From Straminergon stramineum (lineage: Eukaryota > Streptophyta > Bryopsida > Hypnales > Calliergonaceae), in the NCBI GenBank assembly GCA_963920665.1, contig OY987265.1, positions 18,357,001-18,421,000 on the forward strand: a stretch of DNA of 64,000 bases, written 5' to 3'. The position numbers and the translations under genes are program-made. Shown piece after piece: positions 46,976 to 60,107 of this stretch (its first letter is position 1; each line of letters opens with the position of its first letter). Below the pieces are notes generated by a model. That model was not told the DNA's origin. It did no database searches and was given only the letters and a program-made list of their open reading frames with translations.

Positions 46976-48561
46976 AGACTCATTTCTTTCCAGAACCGTT
47001 CATTCCAAAGTGGGAGCAGATATTATGCTTATTTTTGGAAATGTACATGCAGATTCACTCTCAACCCTTTATTGCCCAAGTGACTACTTTGTGGTCACTG
47101 AGTGCTTGGAAATCAAGGTTGTGTAAAACCAAAAGGATCTGGATTTTAGACTATGAACGCACATTGTGCAGAAATCAGAGCATCTTTTGGATTTACGTAA
47201 CTCTCAAAACACGTGATTTCACAGAAATACTGGCCTAGCTTACAGTGCTGCAACTAATTGTGACGTCCAAAGCAGTGAACGGGGAGTTTGAGTTGACTCA
47301 GCTTTTTGCCAACCTCTTCACATGTCATTGGATGGTTCTCCATGGTCATTCAGTTGTTCCCTAAGCTTCGCAATTTAATTCAGTAAAGAACCTTTTTCTT
47401 TTTGGCATTCCGGTCAATTTCCTTAAGTTTGGAAAAGCAATCGGTTAAAATACCGACACATAAAATTACAACTCGGTTCAAATACAGAGTGCCGAGTGAG
47501 TGGTGTGATTTTCACATGCTCGCACATGCGACCGAGATTAAAAAAGCTTCGACCAAAAGAATTTTATAGCTACAAAACATGCGAATGCCATTTGAATTTC
47601 AGCTCATTTAGTAACTTGAACAGCTTATGAACATCACATTTGGTGCCGAGCGACAAAAGAGCGAAAGCGAGGCACAGAAAGATCTCATCAGAAGAACCAG
47701 TTCAATGGAAAATCTCAGGATTGGAGTACGGTACAATAGACACAAATGGGGTGACGTGACTGCCGTAGAAGTGCGATAGAAACTCCAGGACCATCGTTCA
47801 CCGATGAGGTTGTTGTTGCACCCAAGCTCCACCATGATTCTTCTGACAACAACAGCGACAACAAGTGCCAAAGCTGCTCGAATTTGGCTGAAGGAGCCCT
47901 GTGCTTCGCGAGGGGCCCACTGCCAACACTCGACGTCGTCGTCATCTACGGCTTCGTGGAACATTTCCATTCCTATCGAGTGCAGAAGGAGGCGCATTCA
48001 TTGCACATCAGGAACTGCGGCACGGCTTTGGAGCAACAGCACAGCGAGTCGCTGCTGCACCATGGGATTATCGGGGAGGTGCTTCGATTCTGCAACAAAT
48101 GGAGGTAATTCATGTACGAGTGCGCGTTAATTGCAACACCCTACTATTGGAAATCGGAGTTTACGAAACGCTTGTAATTTAGGCTTCACGAGTCGTCTTC
48201 TTCTAGTGTGTGATATTATTCCATCTCATGGCACTTATTGGCGTGGTTGGTGACACCTCGGAGGTCAGATTCTTGTTTATGAAGACGTAGAATTAGAATT
48301 AAGCTCCTCAAGTTTTGTTGTAGATTCAAACCCTCATTATTCTTGCTCCAAATTTACAACACACCGCTTTCACCTTCCGAAAATCACAAAAGACACTAAT
48401 TTGTCCCAAAAATCTAGATCCAAAGGGCCTGAGATTTCGCACACAAACGGAGGCAATTCAAGCGATGTCGCACCTCTATCACCCCAATTAGATGTCAAAT
48501 TTCTCGGCACTGTCAATTTCGGATTTTCAGATCGTTTTCTCATGCACGATATCCTGCATCC
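46976..48561. other. Region upstream of FMO, with an unrecognised 74-codon frame
   Basis: Between 47600 and 48110 the base composition is balanced and frames are open on both strands. The plus-strand frame 47884-48108 (containing LDVVVIYGFVEHFHSYRVQKEAH) is not one I recognise and has no companion exons. The last 260 bases are probably FMO promoter and leader. Confidence 0.3.
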
Positions 48562-51500
48562 ATGCGTGCAGGAGCGTTCCAATCGTGCAAAGTGGCGGTG
48601 ATTGGCGCAGGCGCCGCAGGTCTAGTGGCAGCCCGGGAGCTTCTTCGCGAACAACACTCTGTAACCCTATTCGAGCAGACAGAGAGCGTGGGCGGCGTTT
48701 GGGTTTACGACCCAGAGATCGAGAATGACGACGTGTTAGGTCTTCTCACCCACCGAAAGCGTGTGCATTCCAGCATGTACCTCTCCTTGCGCACCAATCT
48801 ACCCCGTGAGATCATGGGTTTCACGGACTTTCCCTTCCTTCCAAGAGCAGGGAGAGACTCTCGTCGCTTCCCAGGCCATGCGGAGGTGGCCTCTTACTTA
48901 CAGGAGTTTGCAGAGTTCTATGGGCTCCTGAATTTGGTGGAATTTTCCACTGTTGTAGAGTATGTGGGGTTGCATAGGAACGGAAGTGAAAAATCTTGGA
49001 AAGTGAGGACGAGACGAAGAGATTGCGTGCGTGAGGACGTTTTTGATGCCGTGGTGGTCTGCAATGGGCACTACTCGGAGCCCAAGCTTGCTGAAGTTCC
49101 GGGTAAACTTAGCGTACTTCTTTCTTTCGCTGTCAGTTTGTGGATTGTTTGTCTCTTGACTTATGTGTCTCTTACATGCTGAGCCCCTCTGAATTGGCTT
49201 GAGTCCTGGACACCCTGGAATGCAAAGTTCAACTCAATTTGAACACATGAGAGCTCCACAAGCCAATGAGCCATTCTCTTCACATTTTAGAGAACTTCAG
49301 AGGTTTCATTTTGTTCGATACACTCCTATTTGACATGACTTCGCTGTGTGTAACTCTTTTCTTGTCACTGTTCTCAAAAACTGTCCTTCCACTAAGAATT
49401 TTGATGCATTTTGATTCGATTCCATAATTTTCAAGTGCAGGGATAAGCAAATGGCCGGGAGTGCAAATGCACAGTCATAATTACAGGGAGCCGAGTTCTT
49501 TCATTGACCAGGTAGAGAGAGTGAGAGTTATCACCTTGATTGTTTGTTTTCATGATATTCGGAAGGGAGAGGGTTGATTTAGGCGAGAGTGCTTTCTTAG
49601 GGGTTTTATTAGAATGGGGTATGTCAGACTGTGGTGGTGATAGGGAATGCGGCCAGTGGGGAGGACATCTCGAGGGACATCGCCCAAGTGGCCAAAGAGG
49701 TGCACATAAGCGGACGTACTTGGGACTCTCAGGTCAATTTCGGTGAGCCTATGGGCCAGCACAGTAACATTTATCGCCATTCCACGGTAATACTTCCTCC
49801 GTCCCGAAATAAGTGTCCGAATTGAACCTCTTGTTTTTGTAAGTTGTTTTGAGTGGGTCGTATGGAGGCTTTCTTCTGTCCAATTAACTTAGGTTGCACT
49901 GAGCACGTGCAATGTTCTTCATTGCTTTTGGTGATACAAAGTTTGGACCCTTCTGATTATGCTCAATGAAATCGGTATCAAACGTTATCAACGACACCGT
50001 GGACATTTATTTCGGGACAGGGAGTGTCACTCAACTCTCAACAAATCTTGGATCCCCTTCCTGGCAATGCTGTGCATTTTGCACTAGGAAATAGTTGAGT
50101 TTTTGATGAGGGTTGTTGTATGCAGATAGAGTGCGCTTGTGAGGACGGAACTGTGAAGTTCGAAAGTGGGGGATCTGTGTCAGCGGATGTTATTCTGCAC
50201 TGTACGGGGTGAGCAGATGGCCTTCATCCAATTCTGCTCTTTAGACAATGTTTGAAGTAAAATTCGCGTATTTCAGGGACTTTTTGATATCATAAAGGGA
50301 ATCTTTTTCATGATCCATAGGGAGATATTATTATGGCCATGAATAGTGATTATATGGAGGTGTAGGAGTCCTGTGTATGATCACGGAGGTTATTGGCAGA
50401 CCTAGAAATCATGAGGAAGTTTATCTTTATGGTGCTATCTCTAAAGCCTTCGAATACTGTGTAATTTGACTGAAAACCTCTTTATGAACATTTCCCTGTG
50501 GATAGTGCTCCTGGAACTTACATGTAGTCAAATGTAGACAGATGGTTTGGGGTTTTGTGGTTTGCTCTTCTGTTTGCTGACACAGTCCTTGCATTACTGA
50601 ATGATTGCAGGTATTTTTATTACTTTCCATTTCTGGATACACAGGGAGAAGTGGGTTTGGAAGACAATTGCGTCGGTCCGTTATATGAGCATGTCTTCCC
50701 ACCTTCTCTTGCTCCCTCTCTTTCCTTCGTAGGGTTGCCTTGGAAGGTATTGCACGGTTTTGCAAGGAGTTTGTCGTGTAAGTTGTCATATTTTTAGTTT
50801 CTTTTTGTGCGACTTTGCAGCGTGCTTGTGACGAGCTATTGACTGTTGTTAGAATCGTGGTGAAACAGGTGGTACCGTTCCAGTTGTGCGAGCTGCAATC
50901 TCGGTGGATAGCCATGTCTCTCTCTGGCAAGGCTACCTTACCTTCCAGGAAGGAGATGATGAACTCCGTTGAGGCCTTTTATGCCAAGCTTGCTGTTTCT
51001 GGCAAGACGAAACGCTTCGCACATAATCTGGCTGCCAATCAGGTTGTAACATTTGAAATTCATCAGAAAGATTTTAACGCTAGTTTAATCGGCGTTAGAT
51101 TAATATAATCCTCATGTTTGGTTAGTGTCAAGATGATGTTTGAGTGACAATTGTGGTATTAACTTTATGTCACTGTGAATTAGTGTGATGTTAGGATCCT
51201 TGGCATTGTGTTGATGTTATACCTGAAAGTTATTAAGATAGCGTCAAGTCAAGATTGACCTGATATTATGGTAACATTAATAACTTTGAGAGGCTGAAGT
51301 GCTGAGACAGTGCAGACGTTCGTTTGATCAATTCACATTGTCTGAGGTATGGACCATTAATTTCAGTTCTGATGGACTATTTTTCTGTCAATCCTGTTTG
51401 CAGTACGAGTACGATAACTGGCTTGCAGAACAAACAGGGAGCGCTTCTGTGGAGACTTGGAGGGTGAAAATCTACGAAGCAACCTCGAAAAATAAACGAA

Positions 51501-51631
51501 AGAACCCGGAGACGTACCGAGATGTATGGCCCGATGAGGAGCTTCACCAAGAAGCCTACGCTATTCTGAACAAAATAGACCAACTTACGACTGGCAAGTG
51601 CGTTGCTCTAATCTGGCTCCTCGTTTTTTAG
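48562..51631 (+). CDS. Flavin-containing monooxygenase, FMO GS-OX-like, seven exons
   Basis: Exons 48562-49102, 49441-49511, 49628-49786, 50126-50208, 50611-50746, 50869-51042 and 51404-51631 join in frame with GT-AG borders to give 463 residues, normal for plant S-oxygenating FMOs (about 450-460). FAD-binding GAGAAG is at about residues 15-20, followed by LFEQTESVGGVW. The FMO-identifying motif reads WPGVQMHSHNYR across exon 2. The NADPH-binding region is VIGNAASGEDISRDIA in exon 3. CTGYFYYFPFL (exons 4-5), GPLYEHVFPPSLAPSLSFVG, and YEYDNWLAEQTG near the C-terminus are all family-typical. Such enzymes use NADPH and O2 to oxygenate soft nucleophiles such as sulphur; the substrate here is unknown. 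The start was chosen as the ATG 36 bases before the first strand of the FAD fold. Intron 3 carries a Stowaway MITE. The final 12 residues could instead be read-through past a weak donor (GTGCGT at about 51597). Otherwise the gene appears intact. Confidence 0.88.
49791..50026. mobile_element. Stowaway-type MITE in FMO intron 3
   Basis: Ends CTTCCTCCGTCCCGAAATAA at the left and TTATTTCGGGACAGGGAG at the right, inverse complements with few differences. It starts only about five bases after the exon 3 donor, so it replaces most of the 5' part of the intron. Confidence 0.8.
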
Positions 51632-54259
51632 ACGTGCCTATTAGGTGCATTGATTTTTTTTCTTCAAATTTGCTACAGTGTTGAGCTTTTCTCTTCTAGT
51701 CATTTGGTTACAATTCTTGCAAGAAAGTTTCACTGATTGAGTGCCCATTCTAAGTGAAAAGATGCAATCAATAGGTATTTGACCCCGAAATGCCTGTACT
51801 AAAATAGAAAGTCCACTTTGTCAGCTAATAGTTGATTAGAGTAACTTTCAAAAATGTATCATTTCTTCTTTGTATTGGTACTTTGCTACCTTCCTAGATG
51901 ATAGAGGAGCCGCCACTTTGGGCCATTTGGCCACTCGAGAGTCGAATCACCTGCAAAGTTCTGGCCTACCTCCAAGTCTTGGTTTTGAGGACTGTTTCTT
52001 TGTAAATTGCAGATCACCATTGACGTCGAGCATGTAATGCAATGCGGGATTGAGTTGATGATCATTTTGGATCCCATAACATCATCCAGTTGGGTGGATT
52101 GTTGAACCTCACTTCGACCAAATCGAGTGAAAATGCCGTATCCATTGTTCTAGCAAAAATAATTCTCCATAAATATTCTGCAGAATAAATATATAATCTT
52201 AAATAATGAGATTTTACCGTTTTGTATTTTGGCAGAGAATGCTTCACTGTGCTCGACGTCCCTTCAATTGTGTTTCTAAAGTGCCTCAATTGGTTGACAG
52301 TCTCCTGGGTGTATCCATGATGTTGGAGCCTTAATCCAATAGTCACTGTTGACCTTCGTTCCAGGTTCTATAAGGTTGTATAAACTCGAGAATGATCTTC
52401 TCCGGGGTTTCGGTGGTTCGGTTTGGCATGCATGTGGCATGCCAAACATTCCTGTGCACTCCCTCTCTGAATCCCCCCAAAACCCACTTGAGAACAATGT
52501 TGTTTTGCACAAACTTGAAGCTTTTGGTTATCAACTTTTCGATTAAGAATAAGATGCAGCTTTTTTTATGCCTGAATGTCAGATTGCCAAATTAATAAGA
52601 TAAATTTTACAAAAGAGATAAAACTACATAAATTAAACCACAAAATAGTAGTGTTTAATTAGCAAATTCATAAGAATAGAAAGGCAGTATCTAAAGGTTG
52701 TTTAAACATTCAATTACAGTTGACAATATCCTAATGTACGATGGCATAATCACAAATTAGGGAAGTGAACAGTGATGTGAGAACCAAAATTCTATCAACA
52801 AATTGACAAAAAATGACAAAAACTTGTTGGAATATTATGCATGTAGATGGCATAATCACAAATTAGGGGAGTAAATAGTGATGTGAACCAAAATTCTATC
52901 AACAAATTGACAAAAATTGACAAAAACTTGTTGGAATATTATGCATGTAGAATTCTTATCGATTAAATTATGAAATGTTGTCCTTTATCTAATCCCTAGT
53001 TCAATTCTTATTCTAATTTGTATTTGAGTTTTGATTCAACATGTAATGTATACATATAATTTATCAAATAATAGACAAAAGGCATGAACATGAATGACAA
53101 ATCTTACAATTATTTCTAAATCAACTTCCAATTGCAAATATATCACCAATGCCCAAATCACTCAATTACTCAAATTTAGATAAGGCCAATACTTGGAAAA
53201 CTTTCCAAATATCCATTTTTTGCCCACCATATATTGCATAATTATAAGTCGAGTATACAACCTATACCCAAATTGGCACATGGAAATACATTTCCTCAAA
53301 TGTATCCCAAAACTTATTACCACAAAAGATATAATATGATATAATATTATAATCTAGGAACTCAAAAATTTACTAATAATCTCCTTGAAAGTCTAGTAGA
53401 TACTCATTCATGAAGCATGCACATACTAGAATTCAAACTCCCTAGATAATAGCCATACGGATTATTTACCTTGATGCAAATTGGATGCAAAACTCCAAAT
53501 GGATTTAGTACACTTCTATAATGAAGAACTTCGTAGCACACCTCACTAAATAAAACATTCAAACACAATACATGGAATTCATATTTTGCAATGATGGATA
53601 CTGACACAAACAATTGCATCAAAACAAATTAAATACAAAGTCTCAATACTATTACCTCCAATGGTGCTAGATTATGAACTTGTGAGCACAAGCCTAAGAG
53701 TGTTGAGTGGGGATTATGTGAGCATAGAATAGTGAAATTTGTAAAATCTGTAGAAAAATCAATAATATATTTTAAAAATAGACAATGTTTTAAAAAATAG
53801 GATAAATTTTCTTTTTTTTAGTAAATTATAGTACCTATTCTCGTGGACCTATTATTATGGTTATGTATGTACAATTTGTGTACAATTTTTTTTCTATTAC
53901 TTTCTAAAATATGAGAAGCATATATTATAAAGGCAAAGAACTAAACTATCGTACAATGTAAATTGAGATTGAAAATAGGTTGTATTGAATGCTTCAACAA
54001 ATTATAGTATTCATCTAAATAGAAAATGATACTTCTAAAGCTACATATATTGAATTTTAGTCTATTGTCTTCTAGTTTCAAATGTCAATCACTCAAACAT
54101 TCTTGGTCTTCTAGGCATGTTGAAGACTCTCATTTGGAACCTTGATAATATCAACCCTAATAAGAAGGAGCTTCACTTCATTGAGCTGAAGCTTGGAGAT
54201 TGTATAAACCTATTGTCTACCAAATTCATCTTGTAGAAGTAATGGAATAAGTAGTAAAG
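51632..54259. other. Intergenic downstream of FMO
   Basis: No gene recognised. A perfect 11-bp inverted repeat (GTTTGGCATGC, five-base loop) lies at 52421-52447. A tandem duplication of 106 bp is listed separately. From about 52550 onward the sequence is very AT-rich. Confidence 0.4.
52740..52950. repeat. Tandem duplication of 106 bp
   Basis: Two units starting GATGGCATAATCACAAATTA at 52740 and 52846 differ at only a few positions and small indels, so the duplication is recent. Confidence 0.9.
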
Positions 54260-57200
54260 ATGTTTGCAATTCACGTACAATCGTTGAGATGGCCATGATT
54301 GTCTACAAAATCAAAACAAGTGCACCCTGAGTACATACCAAGTGTGATTTGATAAACCTTTTGCTTAGGTTGAGTTCCAAATTGAAGGGAGATTATGGCT
54401 CCAAGTCTAGAGAAGGGGAGCATGGTTACTCCCAAGATTATTCCTTTGACATTACCAACACTCTCCCATTTATTGTGATGCTCTATAGTAAGAGCATTTG
54501 CAATACATTGAATAGCCTTGCTTCTTCGAGTTGTTGTATATGTGTTGACATGCAAAGGACTAGGTTGATCATAAAGGATCGCCCTAAAAACATTTGACAT
54601 TGAATGTGAACAAACGTTGAGGTGATATAGGTGGTTGCTCTTGAAGCTAAAAGTCGTCTTGTTACAACAATAGTGTTTCTTGGTAAGTCAAACTAGTGTT
54701 TGTTAGTATAGGCCACATGCTTGGTAGTTGAGACCAATCAATTACCTAAGGACATTTAGAACCTCGTATGCATCGTTCAACATCATCTAGACAAAACCGA
54801 AAGTTGGTTCTAATCTCTTTATTTCTACCATATTGTTTTTTTCAACCACGATATGTTGGAGTTTGAGTGCCTTTAGACCCCTTTGCAATTTTCGCAACTT
54901 AACAAATGTTTTATCTTCTATTGGGTGTGACATTTGTGCAAAATCCTTGCAATATGCCATTGCAAAGTATTACAATCACTCTCCATCACAGTTGTGACAT
55001 GTCATTAGGAAAAATATGAGCCCTCCAAGGGGCTGTGAGTCCCTGATAGATGATAGTAGGGAACTCTAGCCGAAAAAAAATTCAATGAACTACAGAGCTT
55101 GGTTAGCAGGGGACAATTCAATTAAAGAATTTTAAAAATATTTAAAAATAATTAAAACACGAATATGAAAATAAATTCAAAATTACAATATTGTAAGATT
55201 TGATGTGGCATTAGTGCAACTACGTCAAACTCCTATTATTATTTTAATTATTATTTTAGTATTTTTTAATATTTTTAATATTTTTTATTTAAAAAATTAT
55301 ATTTTTTGATATTTTGATATTTAATTTATTGTATCACTATTCATCATTGATGATGAATGGTGACTACTATTCCTCAAAGGGGTTGTGAGTTCCTTTGAGG
55401 GGAACTTCTCAAAGGGAAGCAACCCCTTCGAGGACTCAAATTTTTCCTAGTAGGTACATACTTAGGTAGCCATTGTGTTTAATTCATAAGAAGCCATTGT
55501 AGGTGTACATATAGATTGTGTTTGCACTCTTTGACGAAGAGAAGTTGACCTTATCTGAACAATGGGAGTCACCATCCAAACCAATAGGGTTATAGGGAGG
55601 TCAAGTTTGTTCTTACAACTACCAAACAACTCTTTGCCTTCCAAATGTGGAATATGTATTTTAACATTAGGTCATTCCAGGAAGGTGTTTCAACACCTCC
55701 ACAATTTTTTAGGTTCATTGTTGCATCTAGAGTTTTAAATTTATTTTTTGTTGGCTCTGACCTTGATGTTGTGCCATTCAAGAATGCTCAGTAATTTTTC
55801 ATTTGCATGAAGGCTCGAATGCAGTCATCACAAGTGGCAGCAAACAAATCATTACCTTGTTTGTTTGATTGTTGCAACCATTTGTTAGGGATTATTTTTT
55901 ATAAATGGCATAATGGCATATCTACCATTTTCTCCAGACTTAGCCCTTGGAAAGAGAAAAATGTGTAGTTGAGCCCAAAATATAATCACTAAAAACAAAA
56001 ATACCGCCACAACTTTGGGATCTCTCCACTATGAGGCAAAGGCACCCTCAACCCTAAGGGGTAAGTCACTTACTTTCTATAGTAATGAGAATCCTAATAG
56101 TAGTAGCAGATTTTTTTATAGGAAAAATAATTAAATGCAAGTGGTTCTACAAGCAAGACATCATGAAAGAAATGACATGAACTAAAAGTACCATTAGCAT
56201 GAACCTGCCCCATTGGCAACATTGGAAATGCCAAAATGCAAGCCACAACTCTAATTCACACAAAACTTCTTCCAAGGCTGCTCTAGATGATAGCCACTAT
56301 GAACAAATCATTAGGTACCACATCTCCTCTTTCTCCATAGTCTTGGAATCTTTATACTACTTGCATAGATGAGTATGTTGGTGATGCATATCCAGTTTAA
56401 TGAGTTTAATGAGCTTCTGTGTATGCCAATGCAACGAAGTACACTAGTGCAAGAGATATGTTCGCTCATGCTTCTATAGTTCCTATTTGGTATTCCCAAT
56501 GCCATATACAATATGAATGGCATTTTAATTTGTTTGTGCATTGTCTAGCATGAAACCCTTGAAGTAAGGACTCTTCACGCCATTGCATCTCATGACATCA
56601 TTTAGTAAGCTTCACATAATGCATCACACTTTTGTATCTTCAAATTGTATGTTACAAACAACAATTATCATGACCTTCTTGCATCCTGTGTTATACATAT
56701 AGTATGCGCTGGTTGTCCAATTTTTAACACATTTTACATGATCAAACATGAGCCATGCGTTCGCCAGATCTCCTCTAAGTTATATGTGCTTCATCACGTT
56801 TACTCTATTGTTAGGTCTTTCTACCAACATTTTAAACAAGTATACCTTCTCTTTTTCTTGTCCAGGAAAGACATTATCTTGAATGTATTTAAACTTCAAA
56901 TTCCATTTCATATTCATGATGCTATCTATAACCCCACCTTTGCTAGTGCTACAGAGAGAAGTAATATTATTACGGACGTTAGGAGAACTTAGTATCTAGA
57001 ACCTATGTATGAAAGCTTCTAACAACTTTTCTTGCAACATTCCTTAGGGCCTTCACCATTGTATATAAGGTGGTTGTCTAGGAATTGTTTACTAACTACA
57101 AGGGCGATGATTGAGTTAGTAGCAGTAGGAGTTTTAGCAATCTCGCTTGTGATGAGACTAGAAATAGTGTCTAAAGACTCTCTACATGTTCCAAAAGTCC

Positions 57201-58275
57201 TATGATGCATGTGATTACCTAAAGGAATGCATGCTTTGGTCATCAATATAGTGTTGTTGAAAACGTAATATATTCTAATGCTACAAATACTAATACAATG
57301 GGTCAAATGTTTGCATATCTTACAAAGAAGACTTGAATCTATTTGAAGGTTTATGTCAATATGGAATGGAGTAATAGTAGAACCACACTACTTTGTCTCA
57401 TTGCGCTTGGACGACTGCTTCAAGTACTCAAAGTCAGAGTTGTTACATACTAGATGATCTACACAATAAAACTTCCTAGACTTAAGGCCATCTTGGTTGT
57501 AGATATTGGATGTCAATTTCCACCCACAATGTCTCATCCCCATAATGATGTCAAGAAAGAAAGGCTGATAGTGAAAAGCCCCCTTTCATCAATGCATGTA
57601 CCAAATATTTGGCTTGGAAAACTATGTGCTTGAGGATTATGAGTACAACGAAGAGAATTTATCCAACAATCGATACAAAGGTGAATGGAGGAAGGATATG
57701 TTGTAGTTATGGAAGTAGATTCACACTTAGTTGGATCTCTCTACGTGGAGCGTGGACAAAGTGAATTTTCGGAACAATGAAGAACTCATGAGGTGTGGTA
57801 GAACCATTCATCTAGGGCATGAGTGTCAATGGCAAAATAATTTTGCAAAACTTCTTGTTGGTCATTGGGACTTCCACCTCGATACTTTTGTAAGAGCACT
57901 ACACCCATCGGGCAATGTCCACATTGGATCAACTGTGGGAATCAACAAGAGTGCAAATCAATTTCACTAGGAAATTGACACCTCCACTAGATGATCACTT
58001 TGAACATGAGGTGACATACAATGAGATGTTGGAATTGAGTGCTATTTATGGTTATTTATAGTGAGAACACAATGAAGTCCCCTTGGCCTTTTTAAAGGAT
58101 TTGCAATCCAAAAGAAGGTTTGCAATTTTTTTGGAAAAAAAGTATAGCCCATGGCATCATTGAACTTGACTTTGAATTTGAAAGAGATCCAACTTGCATT
58201 ACACCTTATAGTGTAGGTACCAATGTTGGAGGTGGTGGAGGAAGTGTGAGCGACATTATTATTTAGATTAGCCAT
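54260..58275 (-). pseudogene. MULE-type transposase with SWIM zinc finger, heavily broken
   Basis: On the minus strand, pieces of one long protein appear in the right order but in different frames. Near the N-terminus (58275 down) is a frame starting MANLNNNVAH. Near 57540 is a peptide with TSNIYNQDGLKSRKFYCVDH. At 57306-57019 is CRESLDTISSLITSEIAKTP with ATNSIIALVVSKQFLDNH. Near 56900-56650 is FPGQEKEKVYLFKMLVERPN with FDHVKCVKNWTTSAYY. At 54600-54271 is VYQITLGMYSGCTCFDFV, the CxC part of a SWIM finger. The order and motifs fit Mutator-like transposases with a C-terminal SWIM domain. Many stops and frameshifts, plus a nested element at 55003-55454, show that it is dead. The terminal repeats of the element were not found. 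Confidence 0.65.
55003..55454. mobile_element. CACTA-like MITE nested in the MULE remnant
   Basis: Left end ATTAGGAAAAATATGAG and right end complement ACTAGGAAAAATTTGAG are followed on both sides by related C/G-rich subterminal words (CCCTCCAAGGGG, CCTCGAAGGGG). The centre is extremely AT-rich (55190-55330). Confidence 0.5.
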
Positions 58276-59906
58276 CATATAGGATATATGTAGTTTAGTA
58301 GTTGTACATAGTGTATACTCACCAATTTTGATGACCTCTTTGTATCTCAAAAAATTTCTTTGTAACAAATGGAAATTTTAACATATTTAATGTGTGCTTT
58401 TAAGAGGTGAAATTCTTAAATTAAATGCTAATTTCATCATAATATATGTGTGCTATTTCCCATTTTTCTTGTTGCAACTTTACCTTGGGTTTAAACTACA
58501 ATTTTGAACTTTCAACGGTCGAAAGCCCTTTGGTCCAAGTGTCCAATCCTTTTGTATTCTTGTAGGTTCCAATGTCTGCAAATATTTGCATAATTTGTAA
58601 GAGTGTGAGGTGTCTAAGTGTATCACAAGGCCTTTCATAAACTATGAATTTTGTGTCCCATTACAAGGACATTAAATAGAAGGTGTTCATCTGGAACATC
58701 TAATCTATTTGTCTATCCTAAAGAGACCATTGAGACCATTCATCAATTTCATAGATTGGGACCATCCAAAGAGTCCATTTGCATGGATACTCCAACCTCG
58801 CACTTGTCTAGAGTGCCTATCAAGGTTTGTCCACATAGTCTGTTTGCATACATTGTGCACCTAGTCCAAATACCATCCCTAGAAGTAGTCCATATAATTT
58901 GTCCGTAGAGTCCATCTGTAGAGTCCATCCTTGTCTCCTCAAAGACTGTCCACAAAGTTTGTTCCCAGAGTTTGTCCAGAGAGGCCATCTCTAAAGTCCA
59001 TGGATAAACTGCACCCATCCAAATTGCAATTATTGTGATCCAATTTGTCAACCATGGTAAAAAAATTACCCTGACAGAAGAACCTAATAAAAAAATAATA
59101 TTCAATATGGATAGACATTAGGTTGGATCCTAACATTTCATCAATTTGACATTCGTCCGGACGTGACAATGAAAAACTTGAGCTAAGGAGTAAATTTTAC
59201 ACATAATATTTGTTCATGTATACTATTGATATGTTTACTCTTGGTAAATAATAACATTGTATAGAAATTAGGTAGAACTTAGTACTTGAGTGAATCATAC
59301 TTATGGCAATTTGATACATTAATTTGATCTTAATTATTGGATCATAATTGAAATATACTAAACAATTATATTGAAAATATTATCTACTAAAAATAGATGA
59401 GTCTTTTAGCATTGTATCTTTTTGTTTTCTATGTTTCAAAAAATCCTTAACTCCTACATGCTATTCTTATCTTGGTTTGGTGGAGGTCCATACTGGTTTG
59501 TATTCTAATTTCAAATAGAATTTAGCCTCATTACCTCTCATTATCAAAGAATTTTCTCATTTTAATGAATATTGTGTTTTGAGTGTTTAATTTTGGCTTT
59601 AAGTCGAGCTTGGAAAATGAAGTTCATTATATTCAATTCATTATTTTCTTTACATATCTTAAAAATCCCAAATTCTAAGCATTTCATTTCATTTGAAGAT
59701 CTATAGGTCATTGGATTAGGGACACACATACTATTCAACATGTTTTGATTTTCACATTTCAATTTCAAAAACTACACCTAAATTTTGAAAGAAAATGCAT
59801 CACATGATTCCTTATTGTAATTAAAACCTCCTCAAAAAATATATTTTCTTAAGAAAAACTTGGTGAGGAATATGATTTTTATAAGATTTCTAACTTAAAA
59901 TACACA
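58276..59906. other. Intergenic with a degenerate short-repeat tract
   Basis: Between about 58690 and 59010 a run of imperfect GTCCATC / AGAGTCCAT / TTTGTCCACA words gives an artificial 118-codon minus-strand frame (58749-59105). The rest is AT-rich with nothing recognised. Confidence 0.5.
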
Positions 59907-60107
59907 TTAACCCTGTAAGGATGCAACAGACCAAAGTGGTCAAATAGTAGACTTCACATGGTACTCTAGGATAGGAAAAATAGCTTTTTTGTCCAATTTA
60001 TTTATTTGGAGGATACTTAAGTACATTTTCAATGAATAGTATTGCAAAGTCACTTATTATGGTTTGGTTGACTTTTCTAAAGAAAAAAAATGCTCAATCT
60101 AGGGATT
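59907..60107. mobile_element. TTAA element related to J2, right end uncertain (copy M)
   Basis: Begins TTAACCCTGTAAGGATGC and continues like the complement of the J2 right half (AAAGTGGTC, then TTCACATGG). A possible right end CTAGGGATTA lies at 60098-60107. Confidence 0.5.

Noticed and set aside
50427..50930. Minus-strand frame of 167 codons
   Set aside because: It runs antisense across FMO introns and exons 5-6 and has no motif; the sense gene explains the region.
52421..52447. Perfect 11-bp inverted repeat as a terminator or regulatory hairpin
   Set aside because: A single short hairpin in intergenic DNA with no gene end beside it; I cannot support a function.
58749..59105. 118-codon minus-strand frame
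   Set aside because: It is a degenerate run of GTCCATC-like words giving repeated Met-Asp-Ser-type peptides, not a protein domain.
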